DNA from: Rhynochetos jubatus
Lineage: Eukaryota > Chordata > Aves > Eurypygiformes > Rhynochetidae
Assembly (NCBI GenBank): GCA_027574665.1
Contig: CM050651.1
Span: forward strand, 8,991,501-9,055,500
Direction of reading: 5' to 3'
DNA length: 64,000 nucleotides
Below the pieces are notes generated by a model. It was not told the origin of the DNA, searched no databases, and saw only the letters and a program-made list of their open reading frames with translations. Positions 24,346-36,700 of this stretch are shown piece after piece (positions within the stretch are counted from its first letter, which is position 1; each line of letters starts with the position of its first letter). The translations under genes and the position numbers were made by a program.

Positions 24346-27300
24346 TGCTGCTCTCACACTCAGGGGTCATGAACACAAGGCACTTCATAAACAGGAGACA
24401 TGCCCCATTCCGACCACAGATAACTGTGGACCATCCGTAGGTTCAAAGATTTCCTTTGTTCAGTATATAATGCTTCAATTTCTAGAGACTCTCTGTAGCA
24501 TCGTACTCAGAACATCTGGGGGAAAAAAAAAAAGAAAAAAACAAATCAAAGCCAAACCTGAATTATACTGTTAGTCTGGTTACAGAAAAGCCTTGAAAGA
24601 TGCCAGAGTAATTTTTGAGATATTGCAGACTGGGAGTAACAAACTCCATCAGTTTTTAATTTTGAATCCAAAGTGCAAGTATCCAGCCTACATCTTTCCC
24701 AGACTTTCCGGCAATTACTATTACAAGTCCTGCCATACGACAACCCCAGAAAATGTCAATCCCCTTTCACGGAAGCTGCTGTTAGAGGGGTTTCAGCCAT
24801 ACGTCCTCGACAGTTCGCTAGGACTGTGTCCCCACAGTGCATTTGGTAACACAGGTATCGTGAAGATGGTGTTCAAAAAGCACGCTGAATTCACCTGCAA
24901 ACGACCTGACTTACTATCAAATCAAAACAACAACAAAAAAGCCCTCACTTTTGAAAAGCAATTAAAACTACAGGAAAGCAGACACACAGGAACGCCTCGG
25001 TTCATCCATCGTCCTACCATTAAGACATATCAGCAGGTGGCTTGTGTCACTACGGCAGCAGGAAATGCTTCCAAGTGTTAGAAATGCAACAGGAGCCCCA
25101 CGCCTCCAGCCCATCACAGCACGTCTTGATTCTCTGGGTTTCTTGGCTTCCCAATCCCTCTCTTTGGTGTGCATCCAAGTAACGGTTTGCCAAAAAGAGA
25201 CGGATAAGCTGTGCCTCTTTTGACGTTTTCCTGTGTCGTCTAGCGCTCAGCTAGCAGTGGAAAAAACATCGCTCTCACGGCACGTAGCGATGCTGAATGC
25301 CTCCCCCCAAATCCTCAGACGTCCACTTGTCGAAGGCAAGCGGCGTCCACAGAGTTCGACACTCGGGGCCAAATTTCCCGTTAAGCGCCTTTGACGTCAG
25401 CGTTACGCTAGCACACCGGGTTACGGGAACGCAGGAGCTGCCAGAGAGCCGGTTAACACCCCGCCGGGGAGTTCCAGGTCTCGGTCGGAGCAGGGAATAG
25501 CCTCCACGTCGCCTGGCCTCGCGCAGCGCCTCAGTCAGGGTAAGCCTCGTGCTCCCCACATCATTGGTGTGTATCAGTGTTATACACCACACCCTCTCCT
25601 GAATCCCAAGAATCCAGTGATAAGGAACCTTATATACAGCCAAGATTTAGCTAGGTTTCTCTGACAGTGGGCTGCAGTCCGAATTCAGTCTTACTCGGCT
25701 AACCCTCAGCATTAAGGAAGGCTGTTTCTTCCTCCAAATAACCCCGCAGGAAGAGGGGCTCGCGGAGTGAAAGGAAGGCAAGTTCGTGTAGAACAGAGCT
25801 CTACTAGAATCAAAAAGGGGCACGAGCCCACTCTCTCTCTCTCCCCCCTTTCCTTCTAACTTCCTGGACGTTACGATTCCCCGCTCCAGACGTCTCCCCG
25901 GCTCAGAGCAACACATCACAAAATATGCCTGATGTAGAGGGCCCGCGGATAAAGCCACCTCCGTGCGCCCTCCAGGCGCAAGATAACCTTCCTGGGAGGG
26001 AACGGCGTTTGCGCAGGCAGGCCGGGCAGACATCTGGATAGGCGGATGAAATACAGCGTCTTAATTAGTTATGTTGGAGGTAACACACTTCTGGGGAAAA
26101 AAATACTGCTTGACTTCCAATATATTTCCTTCCCTCAAAGTCTGAGCAGGGGTTTAAGAATTCAGGAGCAGTTTATCGAATTCTTAGTTCTTTCACCATC
26201 GGCAGCTGATATCTATATTCACTCAGGAGCTGAAATGCATGCTTCAGCTGCTTTATACGATGGATGCATACAGCCACAGATCTGTCCATAACAGCCTGAT
26301 TTTCTCTTCTAAATATTAGTTACTAGAGAAAGTGCAGCTTCCGAGAAAAGGTTTCTGTGTTTTAAGTATCTATACACATCACTAAGTGCCCGAGGAAGTC
26401 CCGTGCATGGCTGCTTTTTTAAACAATCTGTTAGAGAAGTTCAGCTTTTCATTTGCCTGCCTGATGACTTTATGATATTTAACCACTATTTTTTGGTTTT
26501 GGTTTTAACAAAATCTTATTTCTTCCTTCTTTTTTTTTGTTTTGCCTGGTACAAACTGTAAAAAGAAAGCACGTCAACAATGGAAACAAATCTCCTCCCT
26601 CTTGACACCTCTTACAGTCTCCCTTCTATTGCAGAAGAGTACTTTATCCCTGTAAAGCGCCAGCAGACAGTTATGTCTTTCTAAAGTAAAATTTTCTGCA
26701 TGTACGCTTGATCCGAATATGACCACAGACAGCCGAAACCTTGGTTTGGGTTGCTTTTACAAACGGTTGATGTTGGAAACGTAACAGCCCAGGATGGCTG
26801 AAGATAAGAGAACAATCCAGCGAGGCTTAAATTGGAAGCAAATCAAATTTGTTATGGTCCAAAATGATTGCACTTGGAAAAAGAACTGAACGGTCTCGAA
26901 GCAGCAACAGCTGTTGCAGACCGAAGAGGTACACTAGTGACCTCAGCTCAGGAGAAGCAAGAAACAGTGCTCTAAGAACAAGTATTGATGAAGGTTAGAG
27001 TTCAGAATCGGCAAAATCACCACCCTCCCTCTCTCTAAGGTCACAATTTAGGTATTTAGCTCTCCTGATCCCGTGCCTCTGGAAGGGCAGTGGCTGAAAC
27101 GGTCAGTGGGCCAGCTGTCCTTCCTGTCTCCAGGACAGCGGTGGCCAAGCTGCCCCAGCACAGGCTCTGCATCAAGGCTGTTCAAAGACCTTTATGTGAA
27201 GTCGCTTCTCTCAAAGTAACTTATCCCCTGCTTAAGGCTCGAGCCACCTTTCCGTGTCAGTGTGTCAGTGCAGGGTAGAGCAGTGGCTCTTACGCTGGAA

Positions 27301-27484
27301 ATGCTTGGACACACGCTCAGAGATTATAGGGAGATCTTTTTCCCTACAGTGGGGGGAAAACCAGTGCTTGCGAGGCAGATCCAACATGCAGCCAACGCTG
27401 CTGTTGTCATTTAAGAAACCCATTAACCCACCTGAACAGGGCACAGGCAAACATGCAAGAAGCGGATCTTCACATAAACACCAA
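24346..27484. other. Intergenic DNA
   Basis: No gene is recognised. Short open frames (for example 24593-25081 +) lack domains and family resemblance. The stretch 25200-25560 is richer in CpG than its surroundings and is listed separately. The rest is AT-rich with short T-runs (for example near 26530). Confidence 0.55.
25200..25560. promoter_or_regulatory. CpG-rich patch with perfect palindromic CRE
   Basis: CpG dinucleotides are frequent here compared with the flanks. The palindrome TGACGTCA, the full cAMP-response element, is at 25392-25399. A consensus-like splice donor CAGG|GTAAGC on the plus strand follows at 25540. This could be an enhancer or the promoter of a non-coding transcript, but could also be chance. 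Confidence 0.3.
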
Positions 27485-27662
27485 ATAGTTGAGGCTGGAA
27501 GGCACCTCCGGAGGTCATTTGATCCACTCCCCTGCTTCAGCAGGGCCACCTAGAGACCGCTGCAACAAGTCTACTTGCAACAATTCTACCCATTTTAACC
27601 CTAAACATTTCCACATCGACCACAAACCACTCCGGGTCAAAGAATCGTGTCCCTCACTGTGT
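27485..27662 (-). mobile_element. CR1 retrotransposon 3' fragment
   Basis: The plus strand reads 'gttgaggctggaaggcacct', then 'ccggaggtcatttgatccac' and 'ctgcttcagcagggccacct', a familiar CR1 3' segment in reverse. The orientation is minus. Similarity fades after about 27560; the following 'ccacatcgaccacaaacc' may be diverged CR1 too. No coding capacity remains. Confidence 0.8.
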
Positions 27663-30600
27663 TATGCCGGCTAGCAAGTGCTCAGGAAAGAGTGGAAGAT
27701 CTGTTGCAGATTCTTCTTTATCCTCTTTTAGATTACGTTCTTGTCTTACGAGGGTCATAAGATTCATGACTTCCATATGGGCTGATTCTGGAGAATGCCA
27801 AACTATTCACAGGACAGCAGCTGGGTATTAAAACACAGGTGGAGGTGAGGAAAACACCCTTCCTGTTCACTGGTATGTTATAGAACAAGGCCAAGCTAAC
27901 TTCGTGCAGTAATACAGCAAAGACAGACTATTCCCAAGAAACAGGAGTTACCACACCATACAGCTTTCATCATTTCACATTTAAGGGCAAGGAGAGATGA
28001 GATCAGCGAGACGTTACAAAGAAAAAAGAAATTATTTTACTACATCATGAATTTAGTTTCTACCAGTTGCTCAACCAAAACCTTGTTCTGCATTATTTCT
28101 GTAGAATATATTAGCTGGTAGGTAGAAAATAGCAAGAATAAAAAACCAACCCAAAACCTTCTCTCTTGGTAACAATCTGTACGGATAGTATTCCAGACGG
28201 AATGTCACAACAACCCTCCCGTTTGTTTTCTCTTTGTTTCAGGATGGTTTCCATGGATCCCCAAACCTAGGCCTCGCTGAAGGGATCCCCAGAGCATAAC
28301 GCCGTGTAGCAGCAGGTCACCGACCAAGCATCACATGCAGCAAACAGAATTCCAGTAGCACAGTCAACACACTAAACCTCTTTCAAATACGGTCTGCTGT
28401 TCAGAGTGTCAGCACACTAGTATTTTAGAAAGGAGAGACAGGCCCTGGAACACTACTAGAAGTGCAAATAGATTATGTAGTCCCTCGTGCTGCATTAGCT
28501 TTTAGTTCTAGGGAGGGAGAACTATCCCAAATAAGTTCGAGGCAGCATTTAGTGCTGGGGTGGATATAGTTACTATCACTCCAACACACCCCAGTGCATC
28601 CACCCATGCAACGACCAGCTTAGGTGGAACGCTTTCTGCAATTCTCCCCTTTCTCGGCCGCGAAATCGCTCCTATATGCCTTCTAGTTTGCCGTTACTGC
28701 ACACGAACCTCCTGCAACATCTGAAGTCACAAGTACTGTAAGCGCGACCCAGGCCAACTGGCTCTTGTGAAATCTTGTTTTGTTTCTTGGAGAGACGCTG
28801 AGTGCATTTCTTCGTGGTACTTTAAAAAGCTGTAATCTGCTGTCCACATGCCAAAACAGAATTTGTTATCTGCCAAAAAATGACTTTCCCAACACTGTCC
28901 GGGCTATTGTCTCAAACCTGACTTGCAATAATTAACTTCCAAGCATCTGGGAGGATAAATTGCTCAGTAATCTCTCTTTTTCTATGCAAAAGCAATACCC
29001 ATTACATGAGAAAAACCATTTAGTTCACATTTATTTTTCCCCCTCAGGAAAAATTAGGGAATGAATGCCTGCATGAACCATTTCATTACACCCTCAGTAG
29101 TTGTCAAGTGCTGTCTTCCACCAAGCACTCCACGGAAATTTTGTGAGAATATGCCCATCTTTGTAAGCAACTTGAAGAGTGAAAAGTAAAAATATAAGTT
29201 GCTATATAGTCTTTATCCCAGTGATATTAAATCGAGGTGTAAACAGATTTTGCCTTTTCACCACTAATCAAATATCTGTGTCAAGGTATCACTGCTTACA
29301 CGCTGCAGCACATAGGTCAGACAGTGGTAGGAGAAGGACGCGCTCATACTTCACCGGTTGCACATTAACCGTCTCTGTAGAAGCCGTATCACCTGGCCAA
29401 AGAACCAGCAGGGAATGCTGAAGAGGAAGTTTGCTCTGACGGGAATGTGCCCAGCTACTGACCATCATCTGCCCGGTCAACGGCTGCCATGAATTCCAGC
29501 CATTTCATACTTCGGATGGCGTTTGGGAAAACTTCTCTCCAGGCCCCTGTAACGTCACAACGACACGCGGAACAGCTAGTAGCTGTACCTTACGGAGAAT
29601 GCTGAGGGCGCAGACCCCAAGCAACAGAGAGGTAAGGGTGAAAAGCGAGAGGTGCCATCACCAGCCTGAAGGTTTGCTAATGGTGTTCATCTGCCCTAAC
29701 CTAAAACCCACAGATTTTCTCCTGATACCCTAAGGGCGCTCTCAGCTGATAATGGAGATAACCCACCAGTTTTGCCACAGGCCACGATTACGCCGTGACA
29801 TCAACAGTAAAAGGTTGTCCTTCGAGACATGGAGCAGCAGTAGTAGGGGTCAGTGCGTGCGTGTTATCAGTGGATTTCACAGGCTTCTGACCGCAGACAG
29901 AGGGAAAGGCTGTGTAATCCTCCCCAAACCCAGGAATGAAAACCAGGAGGACACTGAAATAGGCACAGACTCATCTTCCTTTCTCTTGTCTGCCCCACCC
30001 TCCACCCCCAGCCTGTCTCGTCTCCTCATCCTTTGTCCCCACCCTGTTCCTTTCCCTTCCCCTGCTGCCAGGCACAGGTTTCTAGCCTGTTTCTAAATCT
30101 TTCCTCAGCTCCCCACGCCAAGCTCTGTCCCCTGGACTACTTCTCCTTTGCATCCCACCGTGGCTCCTAGCCATGTACTCCGTAGCTGGGTTTCCTTTCC
30201 CCACTCCTTAATCCCTGCCTCCTTTCTCCAAGTTCAAAGCCCATGTTCTCATGCCCCAGCCAATCCTCATAACCCTGCAGCTTAGTTTTTCCATAGACTT
30301 TTTCATTTCCCTTTTCCCTGGCACCTTCCCTCCTCACGGTTGTTCCCAACTCCCCATTTCACTGTCCTTGCAGGGCAGCAGCCTCCCGTCCCACCAGCCT
30401 GCCCATCGCCATCATGCCTGCCTACGTATGCCAGGCAATGCTGGGCAGGCTCCAGCCGGCTCTGCTCGGAGCCCTGCTCCTCAGGCCACCCTCAGCCCCG
30501 GCTTCCCGGCACAAGCCAGCCCAGGATCCGACACCACCCCGCACGCCACATTGCTTGGGGTCCGCTGTCCCCAGACCGCGGAGGCGGGGGCAGAGGACAA

Positions 30601-33309
30601 GGGAGGCTGTTTCGCCCTGCCTGGCACCTCGCTTTCAAACACTCTCCAGCCCTTTGGTATCGAAGTTCTTCTTGAGGCTATTCTGCAGCACCTGGACACG
30701 TTTAATAGTTGTAACAAAATCAGTCACAAGGCTTTCTCTAAGATTTTGTGGAACTAGATGAAATTTTAACCGTTCAGGTTCAAGCTCACGTGAATTCCTT
30801 TCTGACAAAGCGTTGAAAAACTGAAACAATTGTTAAAACCCACACAACCCATCACAAAACTTCATGCTTCTTTAAAGATCGATCCTACTGCATAGATTAC
30901 CTCAGCAACCGCAGCCGGTGGAAAACCTGTACATCGTCTAGGAGCGCTCCGCTGCGGGGAGAATGAGCGAACGTACGTGTGCCTGACCTTACTGCCACCA
31001 GTGTTAGGGGCGTCCATCCTGACTAACTGCACACTGTGGGCCGTTTCACTGAAGTCAGCAAGCAACTTGTGAAAACACCAAAAAGCTCGGTAAGCCAACA
31101 CTGCTAAAATCCTTTCCCTCAAAGACCAGCGAGTCAAATTCATTGCAGTTAATGATATTAATGCATTAGATGAAATCAAGGTGGCCGGCTAGCATTTTTG
31201 GTGCATATGTTTGCGTGCGTATGTTACACACGCAAGGACACATATAACTGAGCGCTCAGAAGTCTACTTTGTAAAATTCAGTGGGTGTCCTGGCCAAGAT
31301 GAGTGCTGGATTTTAGCTGTTATTTCGTAATTCTTATTATTTCATTATTTCATATTCATAATCGCATTGTCGTTTTTCAGACAGAATACTGTCAGGGTTT
31401 TCACACTAAACTGACAGCAGTTTATGAATCAATTTATGGGCTTTGTCATCTAATGATTCATTTATCTTAAAAGGACTGAATTAATATCGACGATTCCTTC
31501 CACCGGCTTACACATCACTTTGTATGTAGTCGCTGCTAATGCGAAGTGGGGTTTTTCTTTTATTAACTTCCCCATTGTTGCGCTGTTGTTGTTGGAATAC
31601 AAACAAACAAGGACACTCACCTCGGAGGCATTAGCCTTTCCTAATGACATCAGCGTGTAGGCTGTGCGAAATCGAGGCAGCGGTTAGTCACCCGCACCAT
31701 CTGTGTGGGCCCGGAGAAAGCGAGATGTGATCTGTCATACGGTGAGCCTTACACAAAACAGCAACCCGTATCCAGCTGCGCAGGGGGAAGGGGTCCCTTG
31801 AGGAGCCCCAGCCTGCCAGAGCGTGCGCTGGTGGGTGTCAGCTGCTGGGGGGCCGCTCCTCATCACGCAACCAGGGAAAACTTCCTGCTTGTCCAGGCAA
31901 GAACGGGGAGGGAGGCGGCAGTCTGTTTCACAGACTAGGGTTCGCCAGCCAAACGGCCGCGGGGGTAAGTAGCGCTGTAAAACTTCAGAGCCAACAGCCT
32001 TTCTCGTTTTTACTGACAGAAGAAAAATTGCTCTGGGATGACTTGAATACGAGAAAGTGATGAAATCATTCATTCTTGGGTTTTACTTCCCACAGGAGTA
32101 ACCCCATTGTTTTCCCTAGCCTCTCTGGAGCTACCACGCCGTTGTTCCTCAAAGCGGGGAAGGCAGCGGTCTGCCACGCCAAGGACAAGGCTCCATGCAC
32201 AGTGAATGGGCACAGGATATATCCCCAGGCTACCTCACCTACTCGGTTGGAACGGGTCACGACGTTACGTGTCACTCACCCCCTTCAAACAGCACCTCTC
32301 CACCGACTTGCTTGGCAGTCACCTCTGCTTTTTATTTTCAGTGCCCAGAGATGGCAATTACGTGAAGGCACAGCGGTATTTTTACCTACGGCGCTTGCGC
32401 GTTCCCCAGCCGAGTACGCAGGAGCCTTTACGGCCCTGCACCAAATTGCTGCAGCCTGGGCTGAATTCAGCTGCCGGGGGCTGCAGTTCCTGCGGCGCGC
32501 GTTCACCGGGGAGGTGTCTTGTCACGACCCCGACCGTCACAGGTGCTGTGAGATGGCACCAAGGCCACGCCAATGACTTCGTTTTCGGAAAGGCTGTCTG
32601 TGGAGATGGCGTTCCAGCACAATTACTTATCCCAACCTCCTTTTCGCAGTGGTACCAAGCAGCCCAAAAGGCTTCAGTAGCTGCTGAGCGATAGTTCTTT
32701 CATCCTGATATACAGCTCACACCTGGGTTTTTTCAACGTAAAGAACTCCGATGCTTGTTTTCAGATTAAGAATATGATCTCATGCACAAATTTATTATTG
32801 AGCGTCATTATTTTTCTGGAACACTGGGTTTTTTCCTAGTGGCTAGTTTCACCGCAGAGACACAGATGGGCATAAATACTTTTCCCAGCTGTGGCTGGGA
32901 AATGGAGCAGCAGAGAACTGTGATCCTTAGCAAACAAAAGACTCCAAAATTCGGAGGGAGGAGGAATGCAGCCTCTCCTCATCCCAGCAGTCACCAGAAG
33001 GGGAAGACTTTCTGCTGTATTTGGGAAAGCCAGAGAAGAGCCTTTCCTTATGCTTTTCCTGTAAGCACTACATGCTTTGCAGCATCTCACAGTGCCTGCT
33101 CTTGTCTGGTTTCTGGAAGTCTCCACGCTCCATACGGGCAAACGGATGAGAGTAACAAGTATCTCCACAGCAGTCTTGGGAGCCAGGGGTAGGAGAGCAG
33201 GAAGAAGAGGAAAACGCAATATAAGGAATGAGTTACTGCCAATGTGTTTTCTCCAGAGCCTGTAGCGAACCCAAAGTGAGGTTCATCCTCTAACCAAATC
33301 TGTGATTTT

Positions 33310-33760
33310 ATTAAACAATTAGTTCAGCTGTTATTTTGAACTCACTCGATGCCATGTTTAATGCAGCCCAGCCAGTGTCACGTGCCTGGCAGACACATGC
33401 AATTAGTGAGTGTTTTCATGAGTCAACTGGACCCATTTGGGAGCGCTATTTTAAACTTTTTTCAAGCTTAGGGGATGACTGCAATTAAATTCCCTTCACT
33501 GGAGTTGTTAGCTTGGTGACATGCCTCTTTAAATCAAACTTTACCTGTCATCCTTCCTCACGCTCTTGCCTTCCGTACCCTGACACCATAACCTTCTAAA
33601 TAAAGGAGTGGTTTTGAGTATCTCCATTTTGCCGGCCATTTTTAAACAGCTGATTCCCAGACATCTCCCATGCTCTTCAAGTTAAGCACCAATAAGGTAT
33701 CTCGGCACACTAAAACTGGAGTCAATTGAAGCCTTGATCCAAATCCTTTAAAAATCTATT
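33310..33760. promoter_or_regulatory. Possible conserved non-coding / enhancer-like stretch
   Basis: This AT-rich, repeat-free stretch has several factor-type motifs close together: an E-box CACGTG at 33379-33384, CAATTA homeodomain cores near 33399 and 33481, and ATGAGTCA (AP-1 type) at 33418-33425. The call rests only on composition and motif density, both weak criteria. Confidence 0.2.
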
Positions 33761-36700
33761 GGACTCTTCCAGCTGATGTTGGTAGACATTGCTTTTAAGA
33801 CGTTTGAGTTCCCAGTCCTCACCCGAAGTCCTGGCCCTATGCATCACATCTGTGAAACCACTTGGTTCTCGGACATGCAGTAAGGACAACTGAGTAAAGA
33901 TGTGACAGAAAGAATGATGAAGTGATTGGCGGGGGGGAAGTCACGATAATTTGTAGTTTTATCCAGTTATTTTTAAAGAAATTATACTTAGCAGATGGAA
34001 TTAATCTTTCTGAAAAGAGGGAGAAAAAGAGGCCCCTGAAACTTTATGAAGGGGTAAACAAACGCATTTTAGTTTCCACATGTCCAAGACACAACATCAA
34101 GTTCCTAGTGGTCTAGGAAAAAAGCTGCAACATCATAGGTGTTACTATATCATGTCTTAGGTGACAGAAGTGAATGGTTTTGGTTGCTAAAATTAGTAAA
34201 AGCCGACTACCTTTGTTGTTCTGTTCACACACAAACCAGATCAGCACTGAAGAGTCTCTAAGGAGTTTTATTTCAGTCCCTTTATGTCAACTTTGTGCAC
34301 TGTCTTTAAAAAAACAAAAGAGATTAGCATATATTACGATGTTTGGTTTACTACCATGTGGCAGTGCTGAAAACACAATTACATTACCTCTCCACACAAA
34401 GCTTTTTTCCAGGGTGGTTACCCGCAGGAAAGGCAGATCCCAGGAGATGAAAAGCCTGGAACACACTGCATGCAATTAGCTTAGTAGGCTAGATGGGATT
34501 GGGCAGAACTCAGCTGTGGTACAACGGAGTGTAAACAAAGGAGCTGCATTTGCTTACCTCATGTCTGAATCTGCTCTACTGATCTTAGCATATGAAAAGC
34601 AGTGGTACTGGGAGCAACTGAGCTCTAAGTCCCCTGCTGTAGTTGTCAGTGACTTCAGCCTGCAGAGGACCAAGTTCAGGATGGTTAAGAATCTCCCCAC
34701 TTTTAAACGTATTCTCTTCAACACATCACAAAGCAGAGGCAGGGCACAGTGCTCTGAGGCCAACCGCCTTCCAAAGAAAAACCAAATATCAGCAAGACCT
34801 TTGCTGTGAAACTTCAGTGGAATGGGAATGAAGGGTTTAGGCCACATGAGAATAATCACATGTCATAAAACACCACTGTACTTTTCCAGACTAGCGTAAG
34901 GAAATTCTACTATAGCACGCTTCTGGTGTTTTAAGACAGACCGACCAAAACCTGCTGAAAAAGCATCCTCACGGATGTGTGGGAATGTAAACCAGCATTC
35001 GGAGTGAGCACAGCTCAGAGGGTTACACACAGCACACGGATGGTGTTCGTGCTGAAATGCACGAGATGTGCTCTTTCTAACTGGAACACAGCCTTTATGA
35101 TTTTCAAATCAATCTATTCTCACTAGACTTCACTGGCCATAAAGTATAATCTCACAACATTACTTTTTGGGGCAAATAATTTGCCAGAAAGAAAAAAAAA
35201 AGAATAACTGTTCTTAGCCGCAGTACCTTTCTCGGGATGCAGCTGCCATTTCGCATGGCAATCGTAGCGCTCTGTAGGTTGGGGTAGAGATACAGCACTA
35301 ACAACTCTCTTCTTAATTTTAGTTTTGTCTCCCTCTGTGCACTATTGCCCCTGCTAATCCTCAGTTCCCAAGTGTTAGAGACGGAAAGGGTTTCTGACTC
35401 CTGGGACCACAGCCACAGCCCATGGAAAGCAGAAGCAAGCCGAAGTGTTTTGGTACACCCAATTCCCTCCCCAAGACAGACAGACATCATGTTTTCAGAC
35501 GAGCCACAGCCCGGCACTCCACAAAACAAAACAAAAAGGTTTTTTTAAGTGCATGACACAATGGAGGAAAGAGGTTAGTGCTGAGGGTAGATTCCAAACA
35601 GCTCGGCATGTTTTCCTGGATTGCCTCTTACGTAAACCCCCAAAATTCAGTCTCGCAACGGCCCGCTGGGAGCAGAGGGGAGTGGGTCGGGAGCTCATTG
35701 ACAGCCCCAGGCACATGTGCGCATACACACCGCCACCACACACACAAGGCGACAAGAATTAGCTAGTCCACTGCAAATGTCAGCCAATTTGTGTAATATC
35801 CTTTTACTCAGCATTTCTTATTCACGGGAGAGTGAAAAATCTCAAAAACCAGTCTCTGAAGAATTGAAAGTAAGGGAAGTTAGCTGGATTCGCGGTCTTT
35901 CTCTGGTCATTACTGTTACAACTGCTTGATCGTCCATACCTCGCTTACGGTTAAGTAACCAGGGGGCAAGCAGGCATTTATTTCATAAGCATCACCAACG
36001 CAACTGGTGTTAACAACTACTAATTGTTATTAACAGCAGCTGTCATTCTGGGTTGACTAAGCACGAGAGCTCTGGGCTGCTGCTGCTCATGTTATCCCAC
36101 AGGCGTGCAGAAGACTTATTCCAGAATCCAGTTTGTCCAGAGAATAGTTTTTCAGCTGGTAGAGAGCCAGAAAGTACAGACCGGAGGAACGCAGTGCTAG
36201 GACTTGCTGATTTAACACACCTAGGAAACACAGGAAGGGCTGACAAGTGGAAGGAGAGTTTGGAGATTGAAAGACCGGGTATAAATAACACCAGCGATTT
36301 CCCCAGCCAATGTTTCGTGTAAAGAAATCCATTGGTGGCACACTTACAGCACCCTGAAACAGGACCAAGAGCCTCAACTGCTCAGTGCTTCAGAATTACG
36401 TATTTGGCAGACGATCAAATACGACCTTTGTCGCTCCACTACATTATTTCTCTATTATTTTTTAATTACTTTCATTTCAGAGCTCTGGTTTTCTGTTCTC
36501 TCTAGGAGAGTGAGCAGCAATAATGTGCTAGGAATGCTGCAGCTTTTTTAAAAAACAGGAAGGAAAGAGGAAGAAAGACGATTTTTCTACTCATCACAAA
36601 AAGGAATTCCAGTTAATCAGCTTACACTCAGAAATAAAAGCTGTTATGGTCAAAGTAAAGCTTACAATTCACACCAGAGAGAATTCTGAAATTAAATCAT

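Noticed and set aside
24593-25081. 162-codon plus-strand open frame
   Set aside because: No domain, no neighbouring exon structure and no family resemblance; it is within the range expected by chance in 64 kb.
34500-34830. Overlapping frames on both strands suggesting an exon or old repeat
   Set aside because: No homologous domain or repeat consensus could be named, and splice sites do not frame it convincingly.
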